From the NCBI GenBank assembly GCA_030549495.1, contig JAUIRK010000875.1, positions 186,001-250,000 on the forward strand: 64,000 nucleotides of DNA. Direction: 5' to 3'. This document shows, piece by piece, positions 61,301-64,000 of this stretch. The stretch comes from Nectonema munidae. Taxonomy: Eukaryota; Nematomorpha; Nectonematoida; Nectonematidae. The notes beneath the pieces are model-generated. The model was not told where the DNA came from, ran no database searches, and worked only from the letters and a program-made list of their open reading frames with translations. The first letter of the stretch is position 1. The number at the start of each line of letters is the position of its first letter. The position numbers were made by a program, and so were the translations under genes.

Positions 61301-61631
61301 ACGCATAGCAATCTAAGGAATAAAAATCATGATACTTCTTGGAAAAAAATGAGGCAATAGCTCTGATACGACAAACTTTCCAGATAAAGAAAGAGTTAAA
61401 TACTTGAAAATTTTTTTTATCACTGGTTAACTCTAGCGCTAGGATAAGAATCATTATAGTACTTTGCAATCATCAAACTGTTTTTTCGATATTTTTAAAA
61501 GGTACATTCTCTAACCATCTTTGCGAAAACATCCACACTCACCTTGATATTTGTTGTGTTCTAAAAGAGTGTGGGGTTTTCTTATTTCTAAAAGAGTTTC
61601 GGGTTGAATTTTTTGAACGTGTCTGTTTTCT
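19062..61631 (-). CDS. Unrecognised host gene, six exons over 42 kb
   Basis: Six minus-strand exons (61631-61543, 58803-58760, 50936-50840, 22676-22500, 21921-21551, 19337-19062) each have AG/GT borders, and every junction keeps the frame: the phases fit at all five joins. The joined product is about 350 residues and lacks its N-terminus, because the first exon seen starts with one base of a split codon. Order: a K/Q/L-rich segment (HTLLEHNKYQ, KLIQFQKWYLRF), MPYNLNGIQISLDEDKDWLL, an acidic block (GDNGEEETGETSDDK), a Ser/Thr/Lys-rich low-complexity block with the nuclear-signal-like KRRNKSKGKDKQ, and a basic Asn/Arg-rich tail. I recognise no domain. Nuclear location is only an inference from charge. 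Introns of 8 and 28 kb are filled with transposons. Confidence 0.6.
19665..19775. mobile_element. piggyBac-like miniature, decayed copy
   Basis: Contains AATCGTCTGCG, ATACAAATCCTCTGCTTTAC and GATATCGTCGGATTA in the order of the family read in reverse. The ends are degraded (GGTCTTTAATCAGTTAA on the right). Confidence 0.6.
20287..20309. repeat. TA microsatellite
   Basis: An uninterrupted TA run of about ten units, in a region without genes. Confidence 0.8.
20866..21505. mobile_element. hAT miniature element, outer unit
   Basis: The left end CAGTATTTCTCAAACC and the right end (inverted, CCACTTTTTTTCAAATG) are hAT-like. Flanking octamers ATTTAAGG and GTTTAGAG agree at five positions. The GGCGCACCAGTGTGCC block before the right end is typical of such elements. 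A second unit is inserted inside. It ends about 45 bp from exon E. Confidence 0.6.
21217..21464. mobile_element. Inner miniature inserted in the hAT unit
   Basis: Starts CAAGGGGCGCAACTAGAGG and, inverted from the right, CAAGGGCGTAATCAGA. It carries GGGGCCAATTGCCCC and GCCCCCTCC blocks. Boundaries are uncertain: an alternative reading makes GGGGCGCA/TGGGCGCA the target duplication, with slightly shorter ends. Confidence 0.5.
21551..21921 (-). CDS. Unnamed gene, exon E (Ser/Lys-rich)
   Basis: 371 bases with a GAACAG acceptor (two bases complete the codon begun in exon D) and an AGG|GTTAGT donor, phase 0 out. It encodes DSNAKFSVSSLSVTSSQ, EMKLHPNFEQLES, a Ser/Thr/Gln stretch, MIKRRNKSKGKDKQPANK, then Cys- and Ser-rich sequence ending SSKKKPSSNNR. 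Only this frame is open across the exon; the other two hit stops. Low-complexity and likely disordered. Confidence 0.65.
22225..22375 (+). repeat. tRNA-like SINE, copy 2 (best preserved)
   Basis: GGTTGGTTAGATGCTGGGAT (A-box-like region), TTGAGTTCGATCCCGCATC (B-box-like), then CATAGTTCGATACAAGCGGC and GATGAAAACATCCCAAGGTA. It lies in the intron between exons D and E, in the orientation opposite to the gene. Confidence 0.75.
22500..22676 (-). CDS. Unnamed gene, exon D (acidic)
   Basis: 177 bases between a TTTTTTTAAAG acceptor and a CATC|GTAAGT donor. It encodes 58 whole codons starting GDLDDVDSLFSYIES and ending EDFSLSKH, strongly acidic (Asp/Glu-rich). Two bases complete the Leu codon begun in exon C, and one base is left over for exon E. 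Only this frame is open. Confidence 0.7.
23280..23487. mobile_element. Pogo-like miniature, right half, split by a piggyBac-like unit
   Basis: The right end AACGGTTTGACTGTA has the inverted CAGTCAAA start of pogo/Tigger relatives. The interior CCGTTCATAAAGATCAC matches a second copy near 28860. A TTAA-flanked miniature (23326-23455) is inserted in it. The left end was not found. Confidence 0.5.
23326..23455. mobile_element. piggyBac-like miniature, copy 2
   Basis: TTAA|CCCATTAAGTCCC at the left, TACTTAATGGG|TTAA at the right. Inside are a TGTTCCCATTTGGGAACA hairpin, TCTTCGTCTGC, AATCGTCTGCG and ATATCGTCTG. It is opposite in orientation to copy 3, about 90 bp away. Confidence 0.85.
23548..23670. 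mobile_element. piggyBac-like miniature, copy 3
   Basis: TTAA|CCCATTTAAGACC to GGTCGTAAATGGG|TTAA. It carries GCAGACGATATCT, CGCAGACGATTTATATTC and GCAGACGAAGATG, three copies of one word, plus TGTTCCAAAATAGGAACA near the right end. Confidence 0.88.
24415..24533. mobile_element. piggyBac-like miniature, divergent interior
   Basis: TTAA|CCCATTCAGTACCAATG to ACATTGGTACCAAATGGG|TTAA. The ends and TTAA flanks fit the family, but the interior lacks the GCAGACGAT words. Confidence 0.75.
24645..24760. mobile_element. piggyBac-like miniature, copy 4
   Basis: Starts TTAA|CCCGTTAACGACCAG and contains CAGACGATATCTAGTG and CGCAGACGATTTTA. The right end GGCCGTTAACATATC has lost its GGG|TTAA boundary. 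Confidence 0.75.
24906..26835 (+). mobile_element. Tigger (pogo-group) DNA transposon, nearly intact
   Basis: 1930 bp with inverted ends CAGTAGAATCTCGCTACTAT and CAGTAAAATCTCACTATTAT (19 of 23 bases shared). TA precedes the left end; AT-rich sequence replaces the expected TA on the right. Beyond the terminus, the word CTCGCTACTATGCCA is repeated about five times at the left and twice at the right in the same direction, plus once inverted at the right tip. The transposase is inside. It is the youngest-looking Tigger of the three in the window. Confidence 0.9.
25145..26700 (+). CDS. Tigger transposase, one frameshift from full length
   Basis: Two overlapping frames cover the entire protein. 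The first (25145-25795, 216 codons) carries a CENPB-type N-terminal helix-turn-helix (residues about 8-60, TLKQKKEIIDAEKNEPNQSK), a second HTH of CENPB type (about 70-135, ASDGWLDNFKKRHGI) and the first catalytic Asp (residue 178, FNLDETGLFW). The second (25792-26700, 302 codons) carries the second Asp (residue 66, LCLDNFCGHP) and the third (residue 97, SQPMDQGVIESL), 30 residues between them: the DD30D spacing of Tigger. An acidic Glu-rich C-terminus follows. The frames change near 25775, where GKKVSKES should run on into LLVGANMSG; a one-base loss explains it. Otherwise all key residues are present. Closest pattern: TIGD4/TIGD6-like proteins. Confidence 0.88.
26897..28446 (+). mobile_element. 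hAT transposon, GTF2IRD2/Charlie-like, internally deleted
   Basis: A 15-bp perfect inverted repeat CAGGGTTGTCCAAAC closes both ends, followed inside by inverted GCGGCCCGCG blocks. A perfect 8-bp duplication ATATAGAT lies at 26889-26896 and 28447-28454. The coding part spans about 26978-28059 on the plus strand. It starts in mid-transposase (MTGAKRGLKAYL), so the BED finger and first catalytic region are gone. It was probably mobilised in trans, if at all, after that loss. Confidence 0.92.
26978..28059 (+). pseudogene. hAT transposase, central and C-terminal parts, broken
   Basis: Three open pieces. The first (26978-27301) has MTGAKRGLKAYL, FHCIIHQESL and HSTVRWHSAGKCL, the hAT catalytic core around the conserved CIIHQ and VRW motifs. 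The second (27377-27787) carries the helical insertion domain, including GFVDGFRNKLCLFKSNLQ. The third (27742-28059) has FGSTYLCEAAFSAMKSIKSK and LEACLRLALTSVDIDIKEL, the dimerisation domain, ending QAHPSH. The order and motifs match GTF2IRD2-like hAT transposases. Two breaks separate the pieces, and the N-terminal half is absent. Confidence 0.85.
28609..28664. repeat. GC-rich 27-bp-arm hairpin
   Basis: ATTCCGCTAGCGAGGGCAAG and onward is mirrored by CTTGCCCCCGCTAGCGGAAT. 25 of 27 bases pair, with a two-base loop. It stands out sharply from AT-rich flanks. Not part of a recognised element. Confidence 0.8.
28665..28763. other. AT-rich spacer after the hairpin
   Basis: No gene or element seen. 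Confidence 0.5.
28764..28930. mobile_element. Pogo-like miniature, left half
   Basis: TA|CAGTCAAATTTGCTATAAC begins a pogo/Tigger-like terminus. CTCGTTCATAAAGACCAATT matches the interior of the unit near 23300 in the same direction. The right end was not found. Confidence 0.45.
28971..29030 (+). repeat. tRNA-like SINE, fragment
   Basis: CAAGGTCTTGGGTTCGATCC followed by CGCATCAAGCCTACTTTCT. Only the B-box half of the SINE is present. Confidence 0.7.
29031..30575. other. AT-rich intronic stretch
   Basis: No coding signal, element ends or structured repeat that I could support. Confidence 0.5.
30576..30763. mobile_element. hAT miniature element (188 bp)
   Basis: Left end TAGCGTTTTTCAAACGGGG, right end inverted CAGTGTTTTTCAAAC, with TGGGTCGC blocks at both sides. 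ACTTAG flanks both ends but a full 8-bp duplication is not clear. Its right 90 bp recur at 35131-35221. Confidence 0.75.
31445..31565. mobile_element. piggyBac-like miniature, decayed copy
   Basis: Contains ATCGCCTGCGTTTATAAATG, ATACAAATCGTCTG and TTACATTAGATTATCTTCTG in family order. The ends are eroded. Confidence 0.6.
31566..32325. other. AT-rich intronic stretch
   Basis: No gene or element seen. Confidence 0.5.
32326..32752. mobile_element. hAT-like miniature element
   Basis: Left AAGCGTTTCTCAATCG and right (inverted) CAGCGTTTCACAACC, each followed inside by TTCGCGGA-type blocks. No matching target duplication was found, so it is probably old. Confidence 0.55.
32945..33330 (+). repeat. 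GC-richer tRNA-like repeat, possible second SINE family
   Basis: The segment CATTGTCGAGCGGTAGGCGA resembles the 5' half and A box of a Ser/Leu-type tRNA, and GAGTTATCCAGC could be a degraded B box about 40 bases on. A body of about 280 bp with higher GC follows, ending near TTTTGAATAAAAAATC. No second copy of the body was seen in the window. Confidence 0.4.
33331..33366. repeat. Dispersed repeat fragment
   Basis: GTACACAATAAGATCGTCAC and the following TTTATGTCAAAA recur with few changes at 35556-35585. Element type unknown. Confidence 0.5.
33952..34070 (+). repeat. tRNA-like SINE, copy 4 (diverged)
   Basis: GAGTAAGGTTAGTTAGATA, then CAAGGTCCCAGGTTCAATCC (B-box-like) and AGCATCAAGTC. Alignable along its length with the copies at 22.2 and 52.07 kb. 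Confidence 0.65.
34190..34440 (+). other. Unrecognised short open frame
   Basis: 71 codons open on the plus strand with GC above the surroundings (including CTTGGTGATGGAGC-like coding texture). No family recognised. It lies in an intron antisense to the unnamed gene and ends just before a TTAA miniature. Probably a fragment of a mobile element. Confidence 0.25.
34455..34582. mobile_element. piggyBac-like miniature, copy 5
   Basis: TTAA|CCCATTAAGGCCAAGC to GGCCGTAAATGGG|TTAA. Inside are GCAGACGATATCT, CGCAGACGATTTATATTC and TGTTCTAAATAGGAACA. Nearly the same as copy 3, in the same direction. Confidence 0.88.
34866..35221. mobile_element. hAT-like miniature, composite or decayed
   Basis: The left CAATGATTCTAAACC is hAT-like. 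The right 90 bp (GTCTTATTACGCCTAAGTAT to GTTTGAAAAACGCTG) match the right part of the unit at 30576. The two ends may belong to different insertions. Confidence 0.55.
35222..36234. other. AT-rich intronic stretch
   Basis: No gene. It holds the repeat fragment at 35556-35585 and an AAT microsatellite at about 35936-35957. Confidence 0.5.
36235..36332. mobile_element. piggyBac-like miniature, short divergent copy
   Basis: Starts CCCGTTAGGTACCGTTG and ends GGATATAATGGG. One ATTGTCTGC word remains. The TTAA flanks are altered (ATAA on the left, TTTA on the right). Confidence 0.5.
36333..36909. other. AT-rich intronic stretch
   Basis: No gene or element seen. Confidence 0.5.
36910..37160. mobile_element. 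hAT miniature element (251 bp)
   Basis: Left CAGTAGTGGGATTCAAAT, right inverted TAGTAGTGGGATTCAGTC, with GTCAGCCGGTTC / GTCGGTTCG blocks inside each end. CTTATAA is found at both flanks, an imperfect target duplication. Confidence 0.75.
37161..38288. other. Intronic stretch without a supported gene
   Basis: Open frames of 93-119 codons occur on the minus strand here but none resembles a known protein or has good splice borders. Short pogo-like words (TCGAATAATCGAGTATCGGA) occur near 37325. Confidence 0.4.
38289..38840. mobile_element. TA-flanked element with iterated CGTCCGAAA ends
   Basis: TA|GTCAAAACGTCCGAAA at the left mirrors TTTTGGACGTTTTGAC|TA at the right. Each end is an array of a 14-16 bp unit: five copies of ACGTCCGAAA with alternating CCG and ACCA spacers at the left, four inverted copies at the right. 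The 400-bp centre is AT-rich and non-coding. TA flanks fit Tc1/mariner or pogo relatives; the superfamily is not proven. Confidence 0.8.
39099..40270 (+). mobile_element. hAT transposase relic, ZBED5-like
   Basis: Starts CAGTGATTCCCAAAG after the octamer TGACTGAT. Plus-strand fragments read VGICTDGALAMLGSNSGFV, the CTDGA-AM catalytic block of ZBED5/SCAND3-type transposases, then KTLPEGFQ and LLEEFLRYFPDIS with DNLQEEAIDLKCDSS. Many stops and shifts. The right end was not identified. Confidence 0.7.
40271..41639. other. AT-rich intronic stretch
   Basis: No gene. Possibly the eroded 3' part of the hAT relic at its left edge. Confidence 0.4.
41640..43330 (+). pseudogene. Heavily decayed LINE reverse transcriptase
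   Basis: Scattered plus-strand pieces follow the order of one non-LTR ORF2: EIPED-KFSTLIPIYNDK, VMDKRLRKIDKTHFEF, SSIDGIFIVRHMQEYD, KKDLFMFYGEK-like, LLYAHELVIMAS (where LLYADDLVLMA is usual), NICYLGYEFNNGG, VPIVYGSEA, and EKGRPKVSCKE near the end. Each matches the corresponding block of the LINE group with GVHQGSVLSPLLF-type reverse transcriptases. Over ten stops and frameshifts show an old copy. It is clearly a different family from the LINE at 53.4-56 kb. Confidence 0.7.
43395..43697. mobile_element. Pogo-like miniature, probable
   Basis: The right end GGTTTAATGAGGGTTGACTG|TA reads CAGTCAACCCTCATTAAACC inverted. The left portion AATCGGATAATGAATTTATC resembles sequence near 34050 (TTCGGATAATGAAATTC). 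The left boundary is uncertain. Confidence 0.45.
43698..45256. other. AT-rich intronic stretch
   Basis: No gene seen. A 60-bp GC-richer patch near 44570-44620 (GGAATCGGCGTCTGGAGTGG) has no assigned role. Confidence 0.4.
45257..45457. mobile_element. hAT miniature element (CAGTGGCGTAGCTAG type)
   Basis: Perfect terminal repeat CAGTGGCGTAGCTAG at both ends and a perfect 8-bp duplication CTTCTCTC at 45249-45256 and 45458-45465. Poly-C runs lie inside both ends. 201 bp, non-coding. It looks young. Confidence 0.92.
46451..46608 (-). repeat. tRNA-like SINE, copy 5 (minus)
   Basis: In reverse complement: GGCAGGTTGGTTGAGATGA, CTGGATTCGATTCCTCATCG (B-box-like), ending at GGTACC. More diverged than the copy at 22.2 kb. 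A hAT miniature is inserted at its 5' end. Confidence 0.65.
46609..46927. mobile_element. hAT miniature element (319 bp)
   Basis: CAGTGATTGCCAACTGGTG left, CAGTGGTTCCGAACC inverted right, with GGGTGCCG repeats inside both ends. Target duplication CTGTAGGG / CTGTGGGG, seven of eight identical. Confidence 0.88.
46936..49886. other. AT-rich intronic stretch, 2.9 kb
   Basis: No gene, element end or structured repeat that I can support, apart from a poly-C run at about 49097-49112. Confidence 0.45.
49887..50166. repeat. Near-perfect palindrome, 133-bp arms, 15-base loop
   Basis: The left arm 49887-50019 and right arm 50035-50166 are exact reverse complements except for one base in an A run (GGAAAAATTTTTT against GGAAAATTTTTT). 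The arms include GGGAGGTGAAGAAAAGGGTG and its complement flanking the loop. No open frame, no obvious target duplication. The lack of divergence implies recent origin, gene conversion between the arms, or an artefact. Confidence 0.95.
50380..50507. mobile_element. piggyBac-like miniature, decayed copy
   Basis: CCTTAAAGACCAGAATAATC start, then GCAGACGATTTGTATTAAA, ending GGTCGTTAACCGGGTAA. The ends are recognisable but the TTAA flanks are mutated. Confidence 0.7.
50840..50936 (-). CDS. Unnamed gene, exon C
   Basis: 97 bases with acceptor TTATATTTAG and donor AAGC|GTAAGTAT, a near-consensus pair. It encodes SEFFEKVKMPYNLNGIQISL followed by DEDKDWLLIDHK; the other two frames hit stops at once. 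Phase 0 in, one base out, which fits exon D. Confidence 0.72.
50937..52068 (-). other. Intron between exons B and C, near part
   Basis: AT-rich; no gene or element recognised. Confidence 0.45.
52069..52207 (+). repeat. tRNA-like SINE, copy 6
   Basis: GAGTAAGGTTGGTTAGGTAC, CTTTGGTTCGATCCCGTATC (B-box-like), then TTCGATACAAGCGGCGGAAG and ending CACCCTATGGTACC. One of the best preserved copies. It abuts the Tigger relic to its right. Confidence 0.78.
52213..53370 (-). pseudogene. Tigger transposase relic (third lineage)
   Basis: Minus-strand pieces in order. At 53364-53080, a CENPB-type N-terminal helix-turn-helix (LKLTSIRQFAAKFNSIKYQI, then ILKERTSLIEKF). At 52642-52331, the region around the third catalytic Asp, MILQPLNQRIIKNFKQNY, where QPMDQGVI-FK is usual, so the Asp is Asn. 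Then an acidic tail region (FRESKIMKMKMK). The first two Asp blocks are not readable. Dead. It is much more diverged than the other two Tigger copies. Confidence 0.7.
53446..56052 (+). mobile_element. 5'-truncated LINE (CR1/L2/jockey group)
   Basis: Begins in the last part of the endonuclease domain (VPIKYDNFRAFT, then NISDHH with the catalytic SDH), runs through the reverse transcriptase and ends in GGAAATAAA followed by (CTT)n, a short tandem tail as in CR1/L2-type LINEs. ORF1 and most of the endonuclease are missing, the usual result of incomplete reverse transcription. Confidence 0.85.
53539..55616 (+). pseudogene. LINE reverse transcriptase, nearly complete but broken
   Basis: Copies the element's RNA at the nicked target. 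Blocks in order: FRPITIISTLSNVFEKIIY, NQFGFRYKHSTENVHSIL, LSIFIDLKKAFDTLSH (first catalytic Asp), GVPQGSILGPLLFLIYIND, LLFADYVSILI (the FADD motif reads FADY, so the second Asp is lost), FNYLGLFINDRLDWADHF and the C-terminal RLVFNTGYSSHTSKLFYEH. A stop at 54601 divides the protein before the first Asp block in the same frame, and a frameshift near 54960 moves the thumb region to another frame. Three lesions in about 2 kb mean a moderately young, inactive copy. Confidence 0.88.
56053..57095. other. AT-rich intronic stretch
   Basis: No gene or element recognised. Confidence 0.5.
57096..57757. mobile_element. Outer miniature element, TAGTGATGGGAC type
   Basis: Left end TAGTGATGGGAC and right end (inverted) TGGAGATGGGACGATTAACC enclose 660 bp, of which 57108-57577 is a later insertion. 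AAT-rich flanks obscure the target duplication. Superfamily probably hAT. Confidence 0.6.
57108..57577. mobile_element. Inner hAT miniature element (470 bp)
   Basis: CAGTAACGTAGACAG left and CAGCCACGTAGCCAGC inverted right, related to the CAGTGGCGTAGC ends at 45257. Duplication GATGGGAC / GATGGAAC (seven of eight) consists of terminal bases of the outer element, proving the order of insertion. Confidence 0.8.
57758..58759 (-). other. Intron between exons B and C, far part
   Basis: AT-rich; no gene or element recognised. Confidence 0.45.
58760..58803 (-). CDS. Unnamed gene, exon B (44 bp microexon)
   Basis: Between acceptor AAATTTTTTAG and donor TTTT|GTAAGTAA. After two bases completing a Val codon from exon A it encodes APKLIQFQKWYLRF and ends in phase 0, as exon C needs. 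A second frame is also open in so short an exon; the choice rests on the phases of its neighbours. Confidence 0.55.
58804..59191 (-). other. Intron between exons A and B, near part
   Basis: No supported gene. A hydrophobic open frame of about 50 codons on the plus strand at 59040-59191 has no ATG at its head and is interrupted by the following hAT element. Confidence 0.4.
59192..59469. mobile_element. hAT miniature element, CAGGGCCGGCC type
   Basis: CAGGACTGGCCTTAGGCCAC left, CAGGGCCGGCCCTAGTG inverted right, with GTGGGCCCC and GGGCCCCGCG blocks inside. Target duplication ATAATGGC / AAAATGGC, seven of eight identical. Confidence 0.88.
59470..61542 (-). other. Intron between exons A and B, far part
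   Basis: AT-rich; no gene. TA and CATA microsatellite tracts occur near 59990 and 60350. Confidence 0.45.
61543..61631 (-). CDS. Unnamed gene, exon A (first exon seen)
   Basis: 89 bases from a TGCATACAG acceptor to an AAG|GTGAGTG donor. The chosen frame reads ENRHVQKIQPETLLEIRKPH then TLLEHNKYQ, leaving one base for exon B. It starts with one base of a split codon, so a coding exon must lie upstream, beyond 61631. A second frame (RKQTRSKN...) is also open; the chosen one is preferred for its amino-acid mix and phase. Confidence 0.5.
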
Positions 61632-61830
61632 CTGTATGCATGCAGTATAATAAAAGATTAAAATTATCCAGTAATTCTCTTTGAACTCGATATCGCATTC
61701 TGTAAGCCTAAGACTCTTCAAAAAAGCTCAGGGCAAAAAATATACAGTATGCATCTTTTGTTGGCTTTACACGTGTTGCAAATTGTAATCTTGTTTTCAA
61801 TGGAACATTTAAAACATTTACATTGATTAA

Positions 61831-61961
61831 CCCATTTACGACCAATGTTCCTATTTTGGAACATAAGTAATTTCATCTTCGTCTGCTTTTTTCAATGACT
61901 TTTAATATAAATCGTCTGCGTTTTTTTTAGATATCGTCTGCTTTGCTTGGTCGTAAATGGG
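61831..61961. mobile_element. piggyBac-like miniature, copy 6
   Basis: TTAA|CCCATTTACGACC to GGTCGTAAATGGG|TTAA, a perfect 13-bp terminal repeat. Inside: TGTTCCTATTTTGGAACA, TTCGTCTGC, ATCGTCTGCG and GATATCGTCTGC. The best preserved family member. Confidence 0.92.
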
Positions 61962-61965
61962 TTAA

Positions 61966-63080
61966 ATTGCATAAAAATGTCATCACAATGAAACATTAGA
62001 TTCATCGACTAGCGAGCCTAATGGTTATAAAAGTGACAAAAAAATTTTGGTTGAAAATCCTGAGACACCTTTTGTATAATTTGTATGAAAATTTTTAAAA
62101 TTTCGAATATTTTTTTTTAAATATTTAATATCCTATAGTTTTTTGATCTTAAAATTAAATTCTTTGTTAAAATGGAAGAATCAATGGATTAAAATTCAAT
62201 GAAAAATTTTCATATTTCTTCGAAAAAGAGCCCGACCGCTTATATTTTTCGAGCCTCCTGTAGTAATAAACAATGGTTTTTGGAAACATGGGTTTTTTCT
62301 AATACCTTAATTTTTCCAAATTTTGATGAAGTGCTTCTTTGAAAATTTTCATTAATAAGTCTTTACATTTTTCAAAGAAATCCGATTAAATGAACAGCAA
62401 ATACCACTTTTCATCATTTTAGTTGTAATGAATTGAAAAAAACTACAACTTTTGAAAAACTGATTGAATAATTTGATATTTGCATCCTAACAATAATTCC
62501 ACACTTCTCGACTTTCTTTAGAAAACAAGGCCGTCTTTTATCATAATCTCCGTCCTTGGGCGCTATTTCGAGGTAAGCTTAAAGCCCATTTTGGAAGAAA
62601 TATAATATATTATGGAAGTTAAGTAAATAATCAAATATTCTACTAACTTTATTTGGTATAGAAGAGAACTGAAAAATTTTATGAGGTATAAGAGGTTTGG
62701 CCAGATTAATGTCCTCAGGGGGGGGGGACAGTAACTGGATACTTGGCAGAATGGACATTTCTCTTAAAATGTACATTCAATTTGACAATTTTATAAATGT
62801 TGTTTTACTTCCAGTAAGTTTTCAAGTTTGTGCTCTATACAAATCCGCATCGCCATTTTTGTTTTATTTTATTATTCAAAGCTTCTATATACAAATGATG
62901 TGATGAATGAATTTATCTACTAAAAGTTACATGACAAATTTTTGGTAAAATTTTTGTTCAGCCAAATGTCCCTCTGCTAAATGTCCGGTACCCGCGGGAC
63001 TATGCGTATGTAAATGCACGCTACTGCTGGTGATAGTAATAATAATAATGATGATGATGATGATGAGATGATGCCCGCCA
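61966..63080. other. AT-rich stretch with a small inverted repeat
   Basis: No gene. GGCAGAATGGACATTT near 62745 is mirrored by AAATGTCCCTCTGC near 62970, hinting at a miniature of about 240 bp. A GAT/AAT microsatellite lies at 63034-63070. Confidence 0.4.
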
Positions 63081-63400
63081 AGTCAATTTTAAGAGCACAG
63101 TGAACGAGTGCATATGCATGCATACGTGTCGTTTGTGAGCAAGTTGGCGTAACAAACGAAAACGCAATTCACATTCCGCGTGGACGACACAGCCTTTTTT
63201 ATGAGTGCGTGCGATGGGAGGGGAACGTAAAGAAGGCTTTGCACAGATAATGCTGGTAGTGACGCGTTCAACGATGAATGCGCCAGACAGGGAGAGAGGA
63301 GGGTGGGTGGACGCTGAGTGAATGCAGAGCGAGCTATCTTTCTCTGAAAGTGGGGCACCTGAAAAAGTTTCAATTAAATACGAGAATCAGAGAAAAACAG
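63081..63400. promoter_or_regulatory. GC-richer block, possible promoter or 5' exon region
   Basis: About 320 bp clearly richer in G, C and CpG (GCGTGGACGACACAG, GACGCGTTCAACGATG) than anything nearby. On the minus strand CTGATTCTCGTATTTAATTG then AAACTTTTTCAG looks like a splice acceptor at its edge (63363). It lies upstream of exon A, so it could hold the start of the unnamed gene. No element ends seen. This is inference from composition. Confidence 0.35.
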
Positions 63401-64000
63401 CACGTTAACTTGTAAGATTTTTCACTTTTAACATTCTAATGTAGATACATACTAGTAGTGATGAAGAGTCGGCTAAGGGATAACCTCGCCCAAACCCGTA
63501 ATCACTAAGAAAAAATATTTTATATTGTCATGTGCTAAAAAATTTTTGAATCGTTCTAATACTTTTTCTTCACCCGTGCTGATAGCCACAATAAGATAAT
63601 GATCTAAAACAATATTTCTCAACATTCTTCCAATGGTGACACCGTTTTAACTTGCCCATAATTTTTGCTACCACACAAGAAATGAGACCTAATTCTTAAT
63701 TTTAGATCTTTCATTTATAAAAAATATAATAATAATCTGCTTTTGGTTTGGATTCTGATTTTCAAAATACGATTCTAATTTTGATTAGTAAAAAACACAT
63801 TTGTAAATATTTACAGGCGAGATAAGCTAGCTGTGGAAAGATAAATATACTATCTCTAAAATATGCATATAATTGTTTGTCATAGCTGCAAAACACTAAT
63901 TGACAGGTATACGTGAACTATGGCTGTAGGAATAAAAAAAATCGTTCTCTAGTCGTGGTTTCTACTCGGTTTGTCATCTATTTCTACTCTGCTTGTTCTC
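63401..64000. other. AT-rich stretch at the right edge
   Basis: No gene or element recognised. Confidence 0.45.

Noticed and set aside
62745-62990. Inverted repeat around AAATGTCC words.
   Set aside because: The match is short and the boundaries and flanking duplication are unclear, so it was not called as an element.

Overview
The window looks like AT-rich nuclear DNA of an invertebrate animal. The evidence is spliced genes with large introns and a dense, mixed load of decayed DNA transposons (hAT, Tigger/pogo, piggyBac-like miniatures), non-LTR retrotransposons and a tRNA-like SINE. A copepod or related crustacean is a reasonable guess from the mix of Tigger, ZBED5-like hAT and GTF2IRD2-like hAT elements, but nothing in the sequence proves it.

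Two host genes are supported. The first is a three-exon plus-strand gene (4950-12690) for a p24/TMED cargo receptor of the TMED3/TMED7 (gamma) type, complete from signal peptide to cytosolic tail. The second is a minus-strand gene whose recognisable exons run from 61631 down to a stop at 19062. It has six exons with mutually consistent splice phases and introns of up to 28 kb, and I do not recognise the product. The two genes converge, leaving about 6.4 kb between their stop codons.

Layout: 1-1543 holds the 5' part of a minus-strand LINE (PHD-like ORF1, then endonuclease). 1.8-4.3 kb holds two plus-strand LINE fragments. 4.95-12.7 kb is the TMED gene; its introns carry two hAT miniatures with perfect 8-bp duplications, a hAT transposase relic, a Tigger1-like relic and a piggyBac-like miniature. 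13-18 kb is intergenic, with a SINE, a hAT relic and two unrecognised coding-like stretches. From 19 to 61.6 kb the unnamed minus-strand gene encloses almost everything else: a nearly intact Tigger element (24906-26835), a hAT element with a perfect target duplication (26897-28446), an element with repeated CGTCCGAAA ends (38289-38840), another hAT relic, a decayed LINE, a near-perfect 133-bp-arm palindrome (49887-50166), a third Tigger relic and a 5'-truncated LINE (about 53.4-56.05 kb). A GC-richer block at 63.08-63.40 kb is a possible promoter or 5' exon region.

A family of 100-135 bp TTAA-flanked miniatures with CCC/GGG ends recurs at least eleven times. Most copies share the word GCAGACGAT or its reverse complement inside. 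A tRNA-like SINE recurs six times. Most other stretches are AT-rich and show no gene.
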